This document shows positions 50,845 to 59,583 of a DNA stretch of 64,000 nucleotides, one piece after another. The DNA lies in NCBI RefSeq assembly GCF_040744945.1, contig NZ_CP160453.1, positions 4,650,001-4,714,000 on the forward strand, written 5' to 3'. Each line of letters opens with the position of its first letter. The first letter of the stretch is position 1. The translations under genes were made by a program, and so were the position numbers. The notes below the pieces were generated by a model that was not told the origin of the DNA, did not search any database, and worked only from the letters and a program-made list of their open reading frames with translations. This DNA comes from Saccharothrix sp. HUAS TT1 (GTDB lineage Bacteria; Actinomycetota; Actinomycetes; Mycobacteriales; Pseudonocardiaceae).

Positions 50845-51234
50845 TCAACGGCCCAGCGCGGCCCGCACCTTCCTGATCACGGCGTCCTCCACGTCGGCCA
50901 CCTGACCGTCGGCGGCGGCCACCTCGTGGCAGATCGCCTCCACGGCGTCCGGGAAGGAGGCGGCCTCGGCGGGCGACTTGGCGTCGAGGATCTTCACGGA
51001 CGCCCGGAGGGCTTCGAGCACCTCGTCCTCCAGCTCGGAGTCCGAGAGCGGCGACAGGTCCACGCGGGCGGCGTGGAGGGCGTGGCGCAGGTCCGCCGAG
51101 AGGTTCGTCAGCGCCCGGAGGCCGGCGTAGCGCTCCTCGATGACGGGGCCGGGGTCGGCGTGGGACACCAGCACCATCACGCCGAACACGGCCGTGCGCA
51201 GGGTTCGGCTCTCGGCGGCGGAGTAGAAGATCAT
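50845..51234 (-). CDS. Small TerB-like protein
   Basis: 129 residues from the ATG at 51234; the open frame extends upstream but has no support there. A -10 hexamer TATGCT (51246-51241 on the minus strand) sits six bases before this ATG, which would make the mRNA leaderless. The protein is helical: LRTAVFGVMVLVSHADPGPVIEERYAGLRALT, LSPLSDSELEDEVLEALRASVKIL and VADVEDAVIRKVRAAL, resembling the tellurite-resistance TerB/DUF533-type helical domain that binds metals or membranes. The acidic cluster EDEV is as in TerB. The call is moderate. Confidence 0.7.
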   Translation of the reverse strand: MIFYSAAESRTLRTAVFGVMVLVSHADPGPVIEERYAGLRALTNLSADLRHALHAARVDLSPLSDSELEDEVLEALRASVKILDAKSPAEAASFPDAVEAICHEVAAADGQVADVEDAVIRKVRAALGR

Positions 51235-51444
51235 GCGGTCAGCATAGGAGGACGGCGTCGCGACCAGCGGTTCGGTGTGAGCCGGTCGCCACGCGACCCG
51301 GCGAGCGTGGCGCCCAGGTTCCCACGGAGAGTGATCGACCGGTAACGCCCCGGCGAAGTGCGGCGATGTGAGCTGTGTCGTCAATCGAGGTCCGGTCGCG
51401 GCCCCACCGGCCGCCGCCGGTCCGGCACCCGAGGGGGTTCCTGG

Positions 51445-51972
51445 ATGAACGGGATCAAAGCCGTCGCGCGCGTCGCCGTCGCCTGCCTGGTGGCAGCCGC
51501 GGCGCTGTCCGGCACGGCGTCGGCGGCCCCGTCGGCCGCCGGGCAGACGTGCCTGGTCAACGAGGTGGTGTCGTTCAGCCGGCCGGTGACCAACACGCCG
51601 CAGACGGTCTCGGTCACCGTGCGGGGCCAGTTGTTCAACTGCCTCGGCGGCCCCGTCGCCACCGGCTCCTACACCGAGACCGCCACGCTGGTGGACTACA
51701 GCTGCACCGAGCTCTTCTACCAGGGCAGCGGGACGCGGGTCTTCACCTGGACCGACCCGTCCGCCGCGCCGAGCGAGTACTCCTACAACAGGACCTCCAG
51801 CCGGGTGGGCGCGAACATCGTCATCGTGCTGCTGGGGTCGATCACCACCGGGACGTTCGCCACCGAACCGGCGAAGATGCAGCTCACCGCGCTCAACCCC
51901 GACCCGATCAGCTGCGCGACCACCGGGATCTCCCAGTTGACGCTCCTGGGCGCCCTGGTCGTGGGCATCTGA
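51445..51972 (+). CDS. Secreted protein of unknown function
   Basis: 175 residues from ATG seven bases after GAGGGGG. The signal peptide is clear (IKAVARVAVACLVAAAALSGTASA, cleaved near residue 27). The mature part is a beta-rich single domain with four cysteines (QTCLVNEV, FNCLGGP, YSCTELFYQG, ISCATTG), likely two disulfides, and Thr/Ser-rich strands (TNTPQTVSVTVRGQ). The last 25 residues (LLGALVVGI) are hydrophobic but too short to anchor. It resembles actinomycete exported proteins without assigned role. It converges on the flavin monooxygenase gene with 15 bases between stops. Confidence 0.82.
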   Translation: MNGIKAVARVAVACLVAAAALSGTASAAPSAAGQTCLVNEVVSFSRPVTNTPQTVSVTVRGQLFNCLGGPVATGSYTETATLVDYSCTELFYQGSGTRVFTWTDPSAAPSEYSYNRTSSRVGANIVIVLLGSITTGTFATEPAKMQLTALNPDPISCATTGISQLTLLGALVVGI

Positions 51973-51987
51973 CCGCCGGCGCGTCGG

Positions 51988-53130
51988 TCAGTGCAGCAGC
52001 GGTGTGCTCGGTTCGACACCGCACAACGCGCGGCCGTAGTGCTCGACCCCGGTGGAGGGGACCATGATCGCGTGGGTCGCCAGGGCCTGGATGTCCCGCG
52101 CGACCCGCTGGACGGGCAGCCGGGTGGTGATGCCCGAGGCGCCGGAGCCCAGGCGCAGCGCTTCGACGGCCTCGACGCAGAGCTTGCCCGCGTAGGCGAC
52201 CTGGCCCCAGACCCTGGCCCGGTCCTCGGCGTCGGACGGCGCACCGGCGGCGACCCGCTCGTCGAGCAGGGCCGCCGCCTGCTCGGCGAGCAGGCGGGCG
52301 GAGTCGATCTTCAGGCGGGCTTCGGCGACCTGGTGGTGCGTGGTCGCGGCGTCGCGCTGGCGGGCGTGGCCGGTGTAGGCGATCGGGCCGCGGTGGGGCA
52401 GCCGTTCCAGGTACAGCCCGTACGCGGCCTCCGCCATCCCGAGGAACGACGCGACGGCACTGGTGAGCAGGTAGGGGAGCGGCGACTGGCGCAGGTAGGC
52501 GGACGCCCCGTCGCGCTCCTCCTGGCCGAGCAGCCGGTCCAGCGGGACCACGTGCCGGTGCGGCACGAAGACGTCGCGGCCGGACACGGTGTTGCTGCCG
52601 GTGCCCTCCAGGCCGCTGACGTACCAGTCGTCCTCGATGGTCAGGTCGCGCACGGGGATGATGAAGTGGGCCGGTCCGCCACCGTCGACGACGGCCGGTT
52701 GCAGCGCGTACGCGGCGTCGAGGCAACCGCTGGTGAAGGGCCAGCGGCCGGTCACCGAGTAGCCGCCGTCGACCGGCGCCGCCCGGCCGGGCACGGCCAG
52801 CGTGGCGCAGTGGAACGCGTCGGGGTCGGCGAAGACCTCGTCCTGCACGTCCTCGGGGAACCGGGCGAACAGGAAGACCGAGTCCAGGTAGATGGTCGAG
52901 ACCCAGGCCGTCGAGCCGCAGCCCTTGGCGACCTCGGTGAGGGCGGCGAGCTTCGTGCGGACGTCGCACTCCAGGCCGCCCAGGCGACGGGGGAGTGCGG
53001 CGCGGAAGAGGCCCGTTCCGCGCAGCGCGTCCAGGTTCTCGCGGGGGACGCGGCGCTCGGTCGCGCAGCGCTCGGCGTTGGAGCGGAGCAGGGGGACCAC
53101 GGCGCGCACCCGGTCGACCAGCTCCAGCAT
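51988..53130 (-). CDS. Flavin-dependent monooxygenase, acyl-CoA dehydrogenase fold (copy C)
   Basis: 380 residues from the ATG five bases after GGAGG; an earlier in-frame ATG is less likely. It aligns with copies A and B along the whole length but is more distant: FRAALPRRLGGLECDVRT, EVAKGCGSTAWVSTIYLDSV, RWPFTSGCLDAAYA, LEGTGSNTVSGRDVFVPHRH and LRLGSGASGITTRLPVQRVARD. The same C-terminal HPxT-x-G-EHYGRALCG close is retained. It is a group D flavin hydroxylase candidate. It stands alone, 8 kb from the deoxysugar genes; nitroso-sugar synthases (KijD3/DnmZ class) have this fold, so a link is possible but unproven. Confidence 0.87.
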   Translation of the reverse strand: MLELVDRVRAVVPLLRSNAERCATERRVPRENLDALRGTGLFRAALPRRLGGLECDVRTKLAALTEVAKGCGSTAWVSTIYLDSVFLFARFPEDVQDEVFADPDAFHCATLAVPGRAAPVDGGYSVTGRWPFTSGCLDAAYALQPAVVDGGGPAHFIIPVRDLTIEDDWYVSGLEGTGSNTVSGRDVFVPHRHVVPLDRLLGQEERDGASAYLRQSPLPYLLTSAVASFLGMAEAAYGLYLERLPHRGPIAYTGHARQRDAATTHHQVAEARLKIDSARLLAEQAAALLDERVAAGAPSDAEDRARVWGQVAYAGKLCVEAVEALRLGSGASGITTRLPVQRVARDIQALATHAIMVPSTGVEHYGRALCGVEPSTPLLH

Positions 53131-53474
53131 GGTGTCCTCCCGCGCGTCCCTGGGGCACTCAGCAGGCCACTGTGCCACAGGGCGTCATCGGGGACGGGCG
53201 CGTGCGAACTATGGCACCCGAACGGTACTCGCAGGTCACCGCTGGTGTCGCGGAGCGCGACGACGCTGGGCTGACCGAGGTCCCCCTGTCACCCTGACGG
53301 GGAGTGGCAGGGACCCCGGCCGGCCGTGCTTGACGCAGGCGGGCCGGGCGTGATCCTGCCGTCGTCGCGGAACAGCGGCCGCACGACGCCTCGCGGGCGT
53401 TCGGGCCGCGGCTGCCGTCCGCGGCGGCACCGCGCCGCTTCCACGCGCGGACCAGGCGGTCCTCGGTCTTGTCC
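53131..53474. other. Intergenic, no supported gene
   Basis: 344 bases between two leftward transcription units. It must hold the promoter of the monooxygenase gene and the end of the stressosome operon. An imperfect CCCC/GGGG hairpin at about 53282-53302 is visible. Short open frames exist but lack binding sites. Confidence 0.45.
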
Positions 53475-55004
53475 TCAGGACTCCGGTCGGCGGAAGGCGA
53501 AGAGGGCGATGTCGTCCTTCTTGTCACGGCCGAAGCGGTCCAGCAGGTCGTCGCAGAGGACGTCCATGTCGACGTCCGGTCGGACCGCGGCGCGCAGGCT
53601 TTCCATCCCCTCGTCCAGGTCCGCGCCCGAGTGCTCCACCAGGCCGTCGGTGGTCAGCAGCACCAGCGTGCCCGGCGGCAGGACGAGGTGGGTCGACGGC
53701 GGGCGGGACAGCCCGACGCCGAGCAGCGGTCCCCGGATGTCCAGGTAGTCGGTGCCCGTGCGGTGGGCGAGCAGGGGCGGGACGTGGCCCGCGTTGGCCA
53801 CCACGGTCGACCCGTCCTCCGGGTCGACCAGCATCAGGCACATCGTGGTCAGGCCCTTGACCGAGTGGAAGTGCGACAGCATCACGTCCAGCTTGCGCAG
53901 GATCTCCGCCGGGTCGTCCTCCTCCACGGCGTAGGCGCGCAGCGCGTGCCGGACCTCGCCCATGATCGTCGCCGCGCCGATCGAGTGCCCGCACACGTCG
54001 CCGATGGCGATGAGCAGCCGGTCACCGAGGCGGGTGACCTCGTAGAAGTCGCCGCCGATCTCGGCGTGCGCGGACGCCGGCAGGTAGCGGGCGGTCATCG
54101 GCAGCGACGGCACGACCGGGATCTCGCGCGGCAGCAGGCTCCGCTGGAGCACGAGCGCGAGCTTGTGCTCCTCGACGTACGCCCGCAGCCCCTCGGCGGC
54201 CAGCGCGGTGGCCTGCGCGAGCTGCACCAGCAGGTTGCGGTCCTCCTCGGTGGCGACGGCGTCCGGGTCGACGGCCAGCAGCACGGCCGCGCGCGTCGGG
54301 GCGCCCCTGGCCACGACGACCACCGACGGCGCGTCGGGGCGCCACGGCGGGCGCGCGACGGTCGACAGCCCGGTGGGCGGCTCGTCGAAGTCGGCCTCCC
54401 GGCTCAGCGACACCTCGCCGTCGACGGTGGCGTGGGCCACCCACCGGCCGTTGCCGTCGGCGACCGGGCCGATGGCCGTGGCCGGGCTGGCCAGGACGGT
54501 CGCCGCGGCCCGCGCCGCCTCGGTCGCGAGCGCGTCGAACTTCGTGGCCGCGTTGATGGCCATGGTCCCCGCGGTGAGCTTCGCCAGCCGGTCCGCCAGC
54601 CGCTCGGCCAGCGTGCGGGCGCGGTAGTAGCGCAGCGCCGCCTCGACGGTGGCCATCAGCTCGCCGGCGTCGACCGGCTCGGTGAGGTAGGCGTCCGCCC
54701 CCCGGTTCAGACCGGTGATGCGGTCCTCCGCCTCGCGGAACGCCGCCGAGACGTGCACCACCGGGATCGCCGCCGTGCGCGGGTCGCCCTTGATGCGCTC
54801 GGCCACGTCGAAGCCGTTGATGTCGGGCAGGTCGACGTCCAGCACCACGATGTCGAAGTCCTGGGTCGCCAGCAGTTCCAGCGCCTCACCGCCGGTCACG
54901 GCCTCGGTCACCCGGTGCCCGCCGCGGCGCAACCAGCTCGCCCGCACGTAGCGGCTGGCCTCGATGTCGTCCACGACGAGGACGTGCGCGCTGTACAGGG
55001 TCAT
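53475..55004 (-). CDS. REC-GAF-like-SpoIIE (PP2C) phosphatase, RsbU-type
   Basis: 509 residues. The receiver domain is at 5-125 with D56 (VVLDVDLP) as phosphoacceptor and the acidic pair D12/D13. A GAF-like middle region is at 130-285. The SpoIIE/RsbU PP2C phosphatase domain is at 290-505 (LQRSLLPREIP, AEIGGDFYEV, IGDVCGHSIGAATIMG, TDGLVEHSG, DDIALFAFR) with metal-binding aspartates present. Such proteins dephosphorylate an anti-anti-sigma factor after a receiver signal. It is the last gene of the stressosome operon, and its ATG overlaps the preceding stop by four bases (ATGA). Its likely upstream kinase is the hybrid kinase just before it. Confidence 0.93.
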   Translation of the reverse strand: MTLYSAHVLVVDDIEASRYVRASWLRRGGHRVTEAVTGGEALELLATQDFDIVVLDVDLPDINGFDVAERIKGDPRTAAIPVVHVSAAFREAEDRITGLNRGADAYLTEPVDAGELMATVEAALRYYRARTLAERLADRLAKLTAGTMAINAATKFDALATEAARAAATVLASPATAIGPVADGNGRWVAHATVDGEVSLSREADFDEPPTGLSTVARPPWRPDAPSVVVVARGAPTRAAVLLAVDPDAVATEEDRNLLVQLAQATALAAEGLRAYVEEHKLALVLQRSLLPREIPVVPSLPMTARYLPASAHAEIGGDFYEVTRLGDRLLIAIGDVCGHSIGAATIMGEVRHALRAYAVEEDDPAEILRKLDVMLSHFHSVKGLTTMCLMLVDPEDGSTVVANAGHVPPLLAHRTGTDYLDIRGPLLGVGLSRPPSTHLVLPPGTLVLLTTDGLVEHSGADLDEGMESLRAAVRPDVDMDVLCDDLLDRFGRDKKDDIALFAFRRPES

Positions 55005-56722
55005 CGCGCCCCCTCGGTCCGGACCAACCTCGCCGCGTCCCGCAGCGCCCGCCGCAGGGTCGAGGGGGTGATCAGGGTCGCGCTGAGCAGCACCGCCGAC
55101 AGGCCCGTCACCACGCGCTCCAGGTCCGGGTCCGCGTCACCCGCCACGACGACCACCGGCACCGCCCGCAACGCGTCGTCGTCCCGCAGGAACGACAGGA
55201 TCTCCGTGCCGCTGACCCGCGGCACGTCCGCCGCCAGCACCACGACGTCCGGCGGTTCCGCGCGCAGCCGCTCCAACGCCTCCCGGCCGTCCTTCACCTG
55301 GAGCACGGTGTCCGCCACCCCGTCCAGCGAGATCACCACCCGCGCCCGCACGACCTCGTCGGACTCCACGACCAGCGTCGTGCCGGTGGTGAGGACGTCC
55401 GTCTCCGACCGGGGCAGCCGCAGCGCCACCTCCGTGCCCTCGTCGAGGGTGCTGCGCAGCGTGATGTCACCGCCCAGCAGGCGGGCCAGCCGCCGCGCGT
55501 AGGGCAGGCCGAGACCGGTGCCCGCGACGCCGACCTGCAGCCGCCCGGGCACCTGGTAGAACTCCTCGAAGATGCGGTACTGCTCCTGCGGCGCGATGCC
55601 GATGCCGGTGTCGGCGACGGTGAACAGGATCGCCTCGCCGTCGTCCTCGGTCCGCACGCCCAACCGCACGCTGCCGCGCTCGGTGAACTTCAGCGCGTTG
55701 GACAGCAGGTTGCGCAGCACCCGCTGCAGCATCACCTCGTCGGACACCAGCGTCACGCCCGCCGGCGGCGGGTCGAGGACCAGCTCGACCTCGTCGGTGC
55801 GGATCATCGGCCGGGACGCGCCCTGCAGCTGCGCCAGCACCAGCGGCAGGTCGACCGGCGCGAACTTCGGCTTCAGGCTGCCCGACTCGGCCTTCGCGGT
55901 GTCCAGCAGCTCGTTGACCAGCGCGAGCAGCGTGGAACCGGCCGCGTGGACGAGTTCGATCTGGCGGCGCTGCTCGTCGGTGAGCGGGTCGCCGCCCGGC
56001 GCGGTCAGCAGTCGGGAGAGGCCGATCACCGAGTTCACCGGCGAGCGCAGCTCGTGGCTGATGTTGGACCAGAAGCGGGTGCGCGCCTCGGCGGCCTCGC
56101 GCAGCTGGTTCGACTTCTCCTCCAGCTCGGTGTAGAACGCGACGACGCCCCGGTTGGTCTGCTCCAGCTCGTCGGTCAGCTCCTTGTGCAGCGCCATGAC
56201 GCCCTGGTTGGTGTTCTCCAGCTCCTCGTTGAGCTGCAGCAACTCCCGGCGCTTGGCCTCCAGCGACTCCAGGGTCTCCATCAGGTCCTGGTTCTGCGCG
56301 CGCAGCTGCTCCAGCACGTCCGCCTCGGGCAGCGACAGCATGCCGCGCAGGTGGGCCAGCTCCGTCGGGCTCGGCCGGGAGCGGTGCGGCAGCGCCTTCA
56401 CCAGCTCGACCCGCCCGTCCACCTCGGCGACCTCGTCCAGCAACCGGCGGGCGGTGTCCCAGCCCGGACCGGCGCCCGCGCCCGCGTCGATGGCGATGAC
56501 CAGCGCGGGCGCCGGCTCGTGCCGCAGCCCGAACACCAGCCGGGTGGACGGCCGGGCCGCCAGCAGCTCCCGGCCGACGTCGCTGAGCGCGGTCGCCACC
56601 CGGATCTGGTCCTGCGGGTCCAGGCCGACGGTCATCGCCGCCTCGCGCCCGCACTGGCGCAGCAGGAACACGTCCGACTCGCGGGCGACGGTGAACCGGA
56701 GCAGCTGCTCGTCGTGCGCCAT
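55001..56722 (-). CDS. Hybrid histidine kinase with RsbW-like N-terminus and pseudo-receiver
   Basis: 573 residues. Residues 1-115 resemble an anti-sigma-type ATPase fold without complete N box (MTVGLDPQDQIRVATALSDVGREL). A long coiled coil spans 130-215 (heptads LNEELENTNQGVMALHKEL). The HisKA domain is at 216-285 with H223 in FWSNISHELRSPVN, then HATPase (LLSNALKFTERG, TVADTGIGIAPQEQYRIFEEFY, GTGLGLPYARRLARLLGG). A C-terminal receiver-like domain (about 455-560) has Ala in place of the phosphoacceptor Asp (VVVLAADVPRVSG), so it cannot be phosphorylated in the normal way. It has no membrane segment. Start and stop overlap neighbouring genes by one and four bases. Confidence 0.9.
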   Translation of the reverse strand: MAHDEQLLRFTVARESDVFLLRQCGREAAMTVGLDPQDQIRVATALSDVGRELLAARPSTRLVFGLRHEPAPALVIAIDAGAGAGPGWDTARRLLDEVAEVDGRVELVKALPHRSRPSPTELAHLRGMLSLPEADVLEQLRAQNQDLMETLESLEAKRRELLQLNEELENTNQGVMALHKELTDELEQTNRGVVAFYTELEEKSNQLREAAEARTRFWSNISHELRSPVNSVIGLSRLLTAPGGDPLTDEQRRQIELVHAAGSTLLALVNELLDTAKAESGSLKPKFAPVDLPLVLAQLQGASRPMIRTDEVELVLDPPPAGVTLVSDEVMLQRVLRNLLSNALKFTERGSVRLGVRTEDDGEAILFTVADTGIGIAPQEQYRIFEEFYQVPGRLQVGVAGTGLGLPYARRLARLLGGDITLRSTLDEGTEVALRLPRSETDVLTTGTTLVVESDEVVRARVVISLDGVADTVLQVKDGREALERLRAEPPDVVVLAADVPRVSGTEILSFLRDDDALRAVPVVVVAGDADPDLERVVTGLSAVLLSATLITPSTLRRALRDAARLVRTEGAR

Positions 56723-57750
56723 CACGGCTCCACCACGAGCACGCTCGCGTCGTCCCGGCGCACACCCGCGTCCCGCATCAACGACGCCGCCAGCAGCAGC
56801 GGCGAGGCGATGCCGGCGACGTCCTCGACCGACCAGCGCTCGGTGAGGCCGTCGGAGTGCAGCACGACCCGCGCCCCCGGCGGCAGCTCGTGGTCGAACG
56901 CGTGGATCGTCCGCGCCTGGAAACCCGCGATGCCCGGCACGGACACCATGGTGCGCTTCCGGCCGTCGGTCAGCACGGCGCCCGCGATGTTGCCCAGCCC
57001 GGCGAAGCGGACGGCGCCGCGCACCGGGTCGAGCACCGCCACCGCCACCGCGCCGCCACGCGTGCCGCGCAGCGCGGAGTGCAGCTTGGCCACCACCGCC
57101 TCGGGCGCGGTCGGCTCGTCCTCGGCGAACACCCGGACCGCCGCGCGCGACGCCGTCGCCGCCAGCGACCCGTGCCCGGAGCCGTCGCACATCATCACCC
57201 ACAGCCGCCCGTCGGCGGTCCGGCGCACGGCGTAGGCGTCGCCGCACACCTCCTCGCCGGTGAACGGCCGCGTCATGCCCGCGACGGCGGGGTCGGCGGG
57301 GAACGCGGGCGCCCCGCGCCGCCGCGGGTGGAACAGCGCGGACAGCACGGTGCCCCGGCCACGCCGGGAGAACACGTCGAAGTGGTCGGCGTTGCGGGCG
57401 ACCACGCCCAACCCGATGCCCAGCGTGCCCGTCGTGGACTCGCCGTCGAGCATCGCGCGGCCCGTGTCGTGGATGCCGGGACCGCCGTCGACGGCGACCA
57501 CCTCGACCGCCGCCAGGTCGTCCGCCCGCAGCGCCCGCACCAGCAGGTGGCCCTCGCCGGCGTGCTTGTGCAGGTTGGTGACGATCTCGGTGACCGCCAG
57601 CCCGATCTCGGCGACCCGCGGCTCGTCGAACGCCAACCGCTCGGCCAGGCCGGTCGCTACCCGGCGCGCGCGGCCGACGTGCGCGGCGTCGTCCACCCGC
57701 AGCCACGCCACGTCCTCCGCGACCGGGACGGGGGCGGTCACCCCCGCCAC
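56722..57750 (-). CDS. RsbT-like ATPase fused to SpoIIE phosphatase
   Basis: 342 residues; a GTG at 57741 giving a GTGA overlap with the RsbT stop is an alternative start. The N-terminal HATPase domain (20-140) has EIGLAVTEIVTNLHKHAGEG as N box and VDGGPGIHD and GLGIGLGVV-type loops. The C-terminal domain (155-342) is a SpoIIE/RsbX-type PP2C phosphatase (VCGDAYAVRRTADGRLWVMM, CDGSGHGSLAATASRA, LHSDGLTERW, DDASVLVV). Such fusions act as RsbX-like phosphatases that reset the stressosome by dephosphorylating RsbR and RsbS. It overlaps the RsbT gene by 13 bases. Confidence 0.9.
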   Translation of the reverse strand: MAGVTAPVPVAEDVAWLRVDDAAHVGRARRVATGLAERLAFDEPRVAEIGLAVTEIVTNLHKHAGEGHLLVRALRADDLAAVEVVAVDGGPGIHDTGRAMLDGESTTGTLGIGLGVVARNADHFDVFSRRGRGTVLSALFHPRRRGAPAFPADPAVAGMTRPFTGEEVCGDAYAVRRTADGRLWVMMCDGSGHGSLAATASRAAVRVFAEDEPTAPEAVVAKLHSALRGTRGGAVAVAVLDPVRGAVRFAGLGNIAGAVLTDGRKRTMVSVPGIAGFQARTIHAFDHELPPGARVVLHSDGLTERWSVEDVAGIASPLLLAASLMRDAGVRRDDASVLVVEP

Positions 57751-58151
57751 TTGACGACCGTCACCGTCGTGCCGCGGCCGACCTCGGTGTCCAGGTCGAA
57801 CTGGTCGACCAGCCGCCGCGACCCGCTCAGCCCGAGCCCGAGGCCGCTGCCGCTGCTCCAGCCGTCCGCGAGGGCCAGCGTGAGGTCGGGGATGCCCGGA
57901 CCGTCGTCGTGGAAGACGACCCGGACGCCCTGCTTGCGGCCGTCGGTGACGACCTCGATCCTGGCCACGCCGCCGCCCCCGTAGACGAGGGTGTTGCGCG
58001 CCAGCTCGCTCGCCGCCGTGACCAGCTTCGTCTGGTTGACCAGCGACAGCCGCACGCGCTGCGCGTAACCGCGGACGAGCTGGCGCACCCGCACGACGTC
58101 GTCGTCGCCCCTGATGGGCAACTCCTCCGGTTCGCCGTCGGCGGCGGTCAC
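57738..58151 (-). CDS. rsbT: RsbT serine/threonine kinase (stressosome)
   Basis: 137 residues from a GTG that overlaps the rsbS stop by four bases (GTGA). It is a single HATPase domain with KLVTAASELARNTLVYGGGG as N box, VVFHDDGPGIPDLTLALADG as G1, and GSGLGLGLSGSRRLVDQFDL as G2. RsbT phosphorylates RsbS and RsbR in the stressosome and is then released to activate a phosphatase (RsbU-type). The gene order R-S-T is the conserved stressosome core. Confidence 0.95.
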   Translation of the reverse strand: MTAADGEPEELPIRGDDDVVRVRQLVRGYAQRVRLSLVNQTKLVTAASELARNTLVYGGGGVARIEVVTDGRKQGVRVVFHDDGPGIPDLTLALADGWSSGSGLGLGLSGSRRLVDQFDLDTEVGRGTTVTVVKWRG

Positions 58152-58513
58152 CGGGCGCCTCGGCGCTGCTCGCCGAGGATCTTCAGGCCGCGTTCCAGGT
58201 TCAGCGCCGTGCGCACGTCGCCCAGCGTCAGTCCGAGCTCCACCAGCGTGATCGCCACCGCCGGGCGCATCCCGACCACGACCGTCGTCGCGTCGAACAG
58301 CCGGGACAACGAGGCGATCGTGGCGAACATCCGGCCGATGAAGGAGTCGACGATCTCCACCCCGGAGATGTCGATCACGACGCCGTGCGCGCCGGTGTCC
58401 GAGATCCGCTCCGCCAGGTCCTCCTGGAGGGCCAGCACCGTCTGGTCCTGGAGGTCGATCTGGATGGAGACCAGCAGCACACCGCCGATCTCCAGGATCG
58501 GGACCCGCTCCAT
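58148..58513 (-). CDS. rsbS: RsbS STAS-domain scaffold protein (stressosome)
   Basis: 121 residues from ATG, one base overlapping the rsbR stop (TGATG). A single STAS domain (VPILEIGGVLLVSIQIDLQ, VVIDISGVEIVDSFIGRMFATIASLSRLF, VVVGMRPAVAITLVELG). S57 in EIVDSFIG is the serine phosphorylated by RsbT in the family. RsbS forms the stressosome core with RsbR. Nothing is missing. Confidence 0.95.
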   Translation of the reverse strand: MERVPILEIGGVLLVSIQIDLQDQTVLALQEDLAERISDTGAHGVVIDISGVEIVDSFIGRMFATIASLSRLFDATTVVVGMRPAVAITLVELGLTLGDVRTALNLERGLKILGEQRRGAR

Positions 58514-59361
58514 CAGCGGACCTTGCCCGCGGCGACGACTTCCACGCCCTCCCGGCGCAGGGCGTGCCGCAGGGCGTCGGCCAGGGACGCCTTCGTGGTG
58601 ATGTCGCCGAACTCGATGCCCAGCGCGACGATGGTCTGCGCGATCTGCGGGCGGATGCCGGAGATGGTGCACTCGGCGCCCATCAGGCGGGCCGCGAACG
58701 CGGTCTTGAGCAGGTGCTGGGCCACCTGGGTGTCCACCGCGAGCACGCCGGTGATGTCGATGATCGCGTGCTCGGCGCCGGTGTCGACCAGGCTCTGCAG
58801 CAGCTTCTCCATCACGACCTGGGTGCGGTCGGAGTCCAGCGTGCCGACCAGCGGCACCGCCAGCACGCCCTCCCACAGCTTCACCACGGGGGTGGTGAGT
58901 TCGAGCAGCTGCTCGGCCTGCTCGGAGATGATCTCCTCGCGGGCGGCGGCGAAGGTCTCGAACGTGACCAGCCCCAGCGCGTCCAGCAGCGAGGTGAAGT
59001 CGACGACCTGCCGGAACAGCTCCCGGTCGTCGTCGTCCTGGGTCAGCTCGAAGACGACGCGCTTGAGCGCGAACACGCTCGACGCGGTCTCCGACGGCGT
59101 GTACCCGCCGCGGGCCCGTGCCCGGGACATGTCGACGAGCAACGACCGGACCTCGTCGAACCGCCCGCCGGCCACGTCGCCCCCGTCCGAGCCGACCAGC
59201 GGCAGCAGCGCGACGTACAGCTCCCGGAACTCCCGCTCCAGCTCGGCCGCGGTCACCCTCCCGCGCAGCGAACCGGCGACGACCCGGACCCACGACTCCA
59301 CGACGTCGTCCTGCCGTGCGCGCAGCACGGCGGCGAGCCGACCCTCGTCTTCCCCGACCAC
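58513..59361 (-). CDS. rsbR: RsbR-type STAS protein with RsbRD-like N-terminal domain
   Basis: 282 residues from the GTG six bases after GGAGGGAG; the in-frame extension upstream is not used. The N-terminal half (5-150) is a four-helix RsbRD-type sensor domain (LRARQDDVVESWVRVVAGSL, RARARGGYTPSETASSVFALKRVVFE), without the globin fold of Bacillus RsbRA. The C-terminal STAS domain (165-275) has VVKLWEGVLAVPLVGTLDS, IIDITGVLAVDTQVAQHLLK with the threonine phosphosite T in VDT, and ISGIRPQIAQTIVALGIEF. It is the signal-receiving ring component of the stressosome and the first gene of the operon. Confidence 0.93.
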   Translation of the reverse strand: MVGEDEGRLAAVLRARQDDVVESWVRVVAGSLRGRVTAAELEREFRELYVALLPLVGSDGGDVAGGRFDEVRSLLVDMSRARARGGYTPSETASSVFALKRVVFELTQDDDDRELFRQVVDFTSLLDALGLVTFETFAAAREEIISEQAEQLLELTTPVVKLWEGVLAVPLVGTLDSDRTQVVMEKLLQSLVDTGAEHAIIDITGVLAVDTQVAQHLLKTAFAARLMGAECTISGIRPQIAQTIVALGIEFGDITTKASLADALRHALRREGVEVVAAGKVR

Positions 59362-59583
59362 CCGAAACTCCCTCCGACCTGTTCCAATCGGAGACAGTAG
59401 CCGCTCACTCGAGCGGTACTCGGCCCGGAGGCACCGGACCGGGGCGCATGTCCGATTTTCCCGACACGTCGGGTGTGCGGCATGCTGGTCCTTCCGCGAA
59501 CAGGAGCGGCTGCGCGAGCGCGCTGACCGGCACGGCGGACTTCGGCACCTGCAGTCGTCGCGGAAGTGGGGCGTGACACCGAC

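Noticed and set aside
53159-53527. A 122-codon minus-strand frame between monooxygenase copy C and the stressosome operon
   Set aside because: Low-complexity Arg/Ser/Pro content and overlap with the 3' end of the REC-SpoIIE gene; no start signal.
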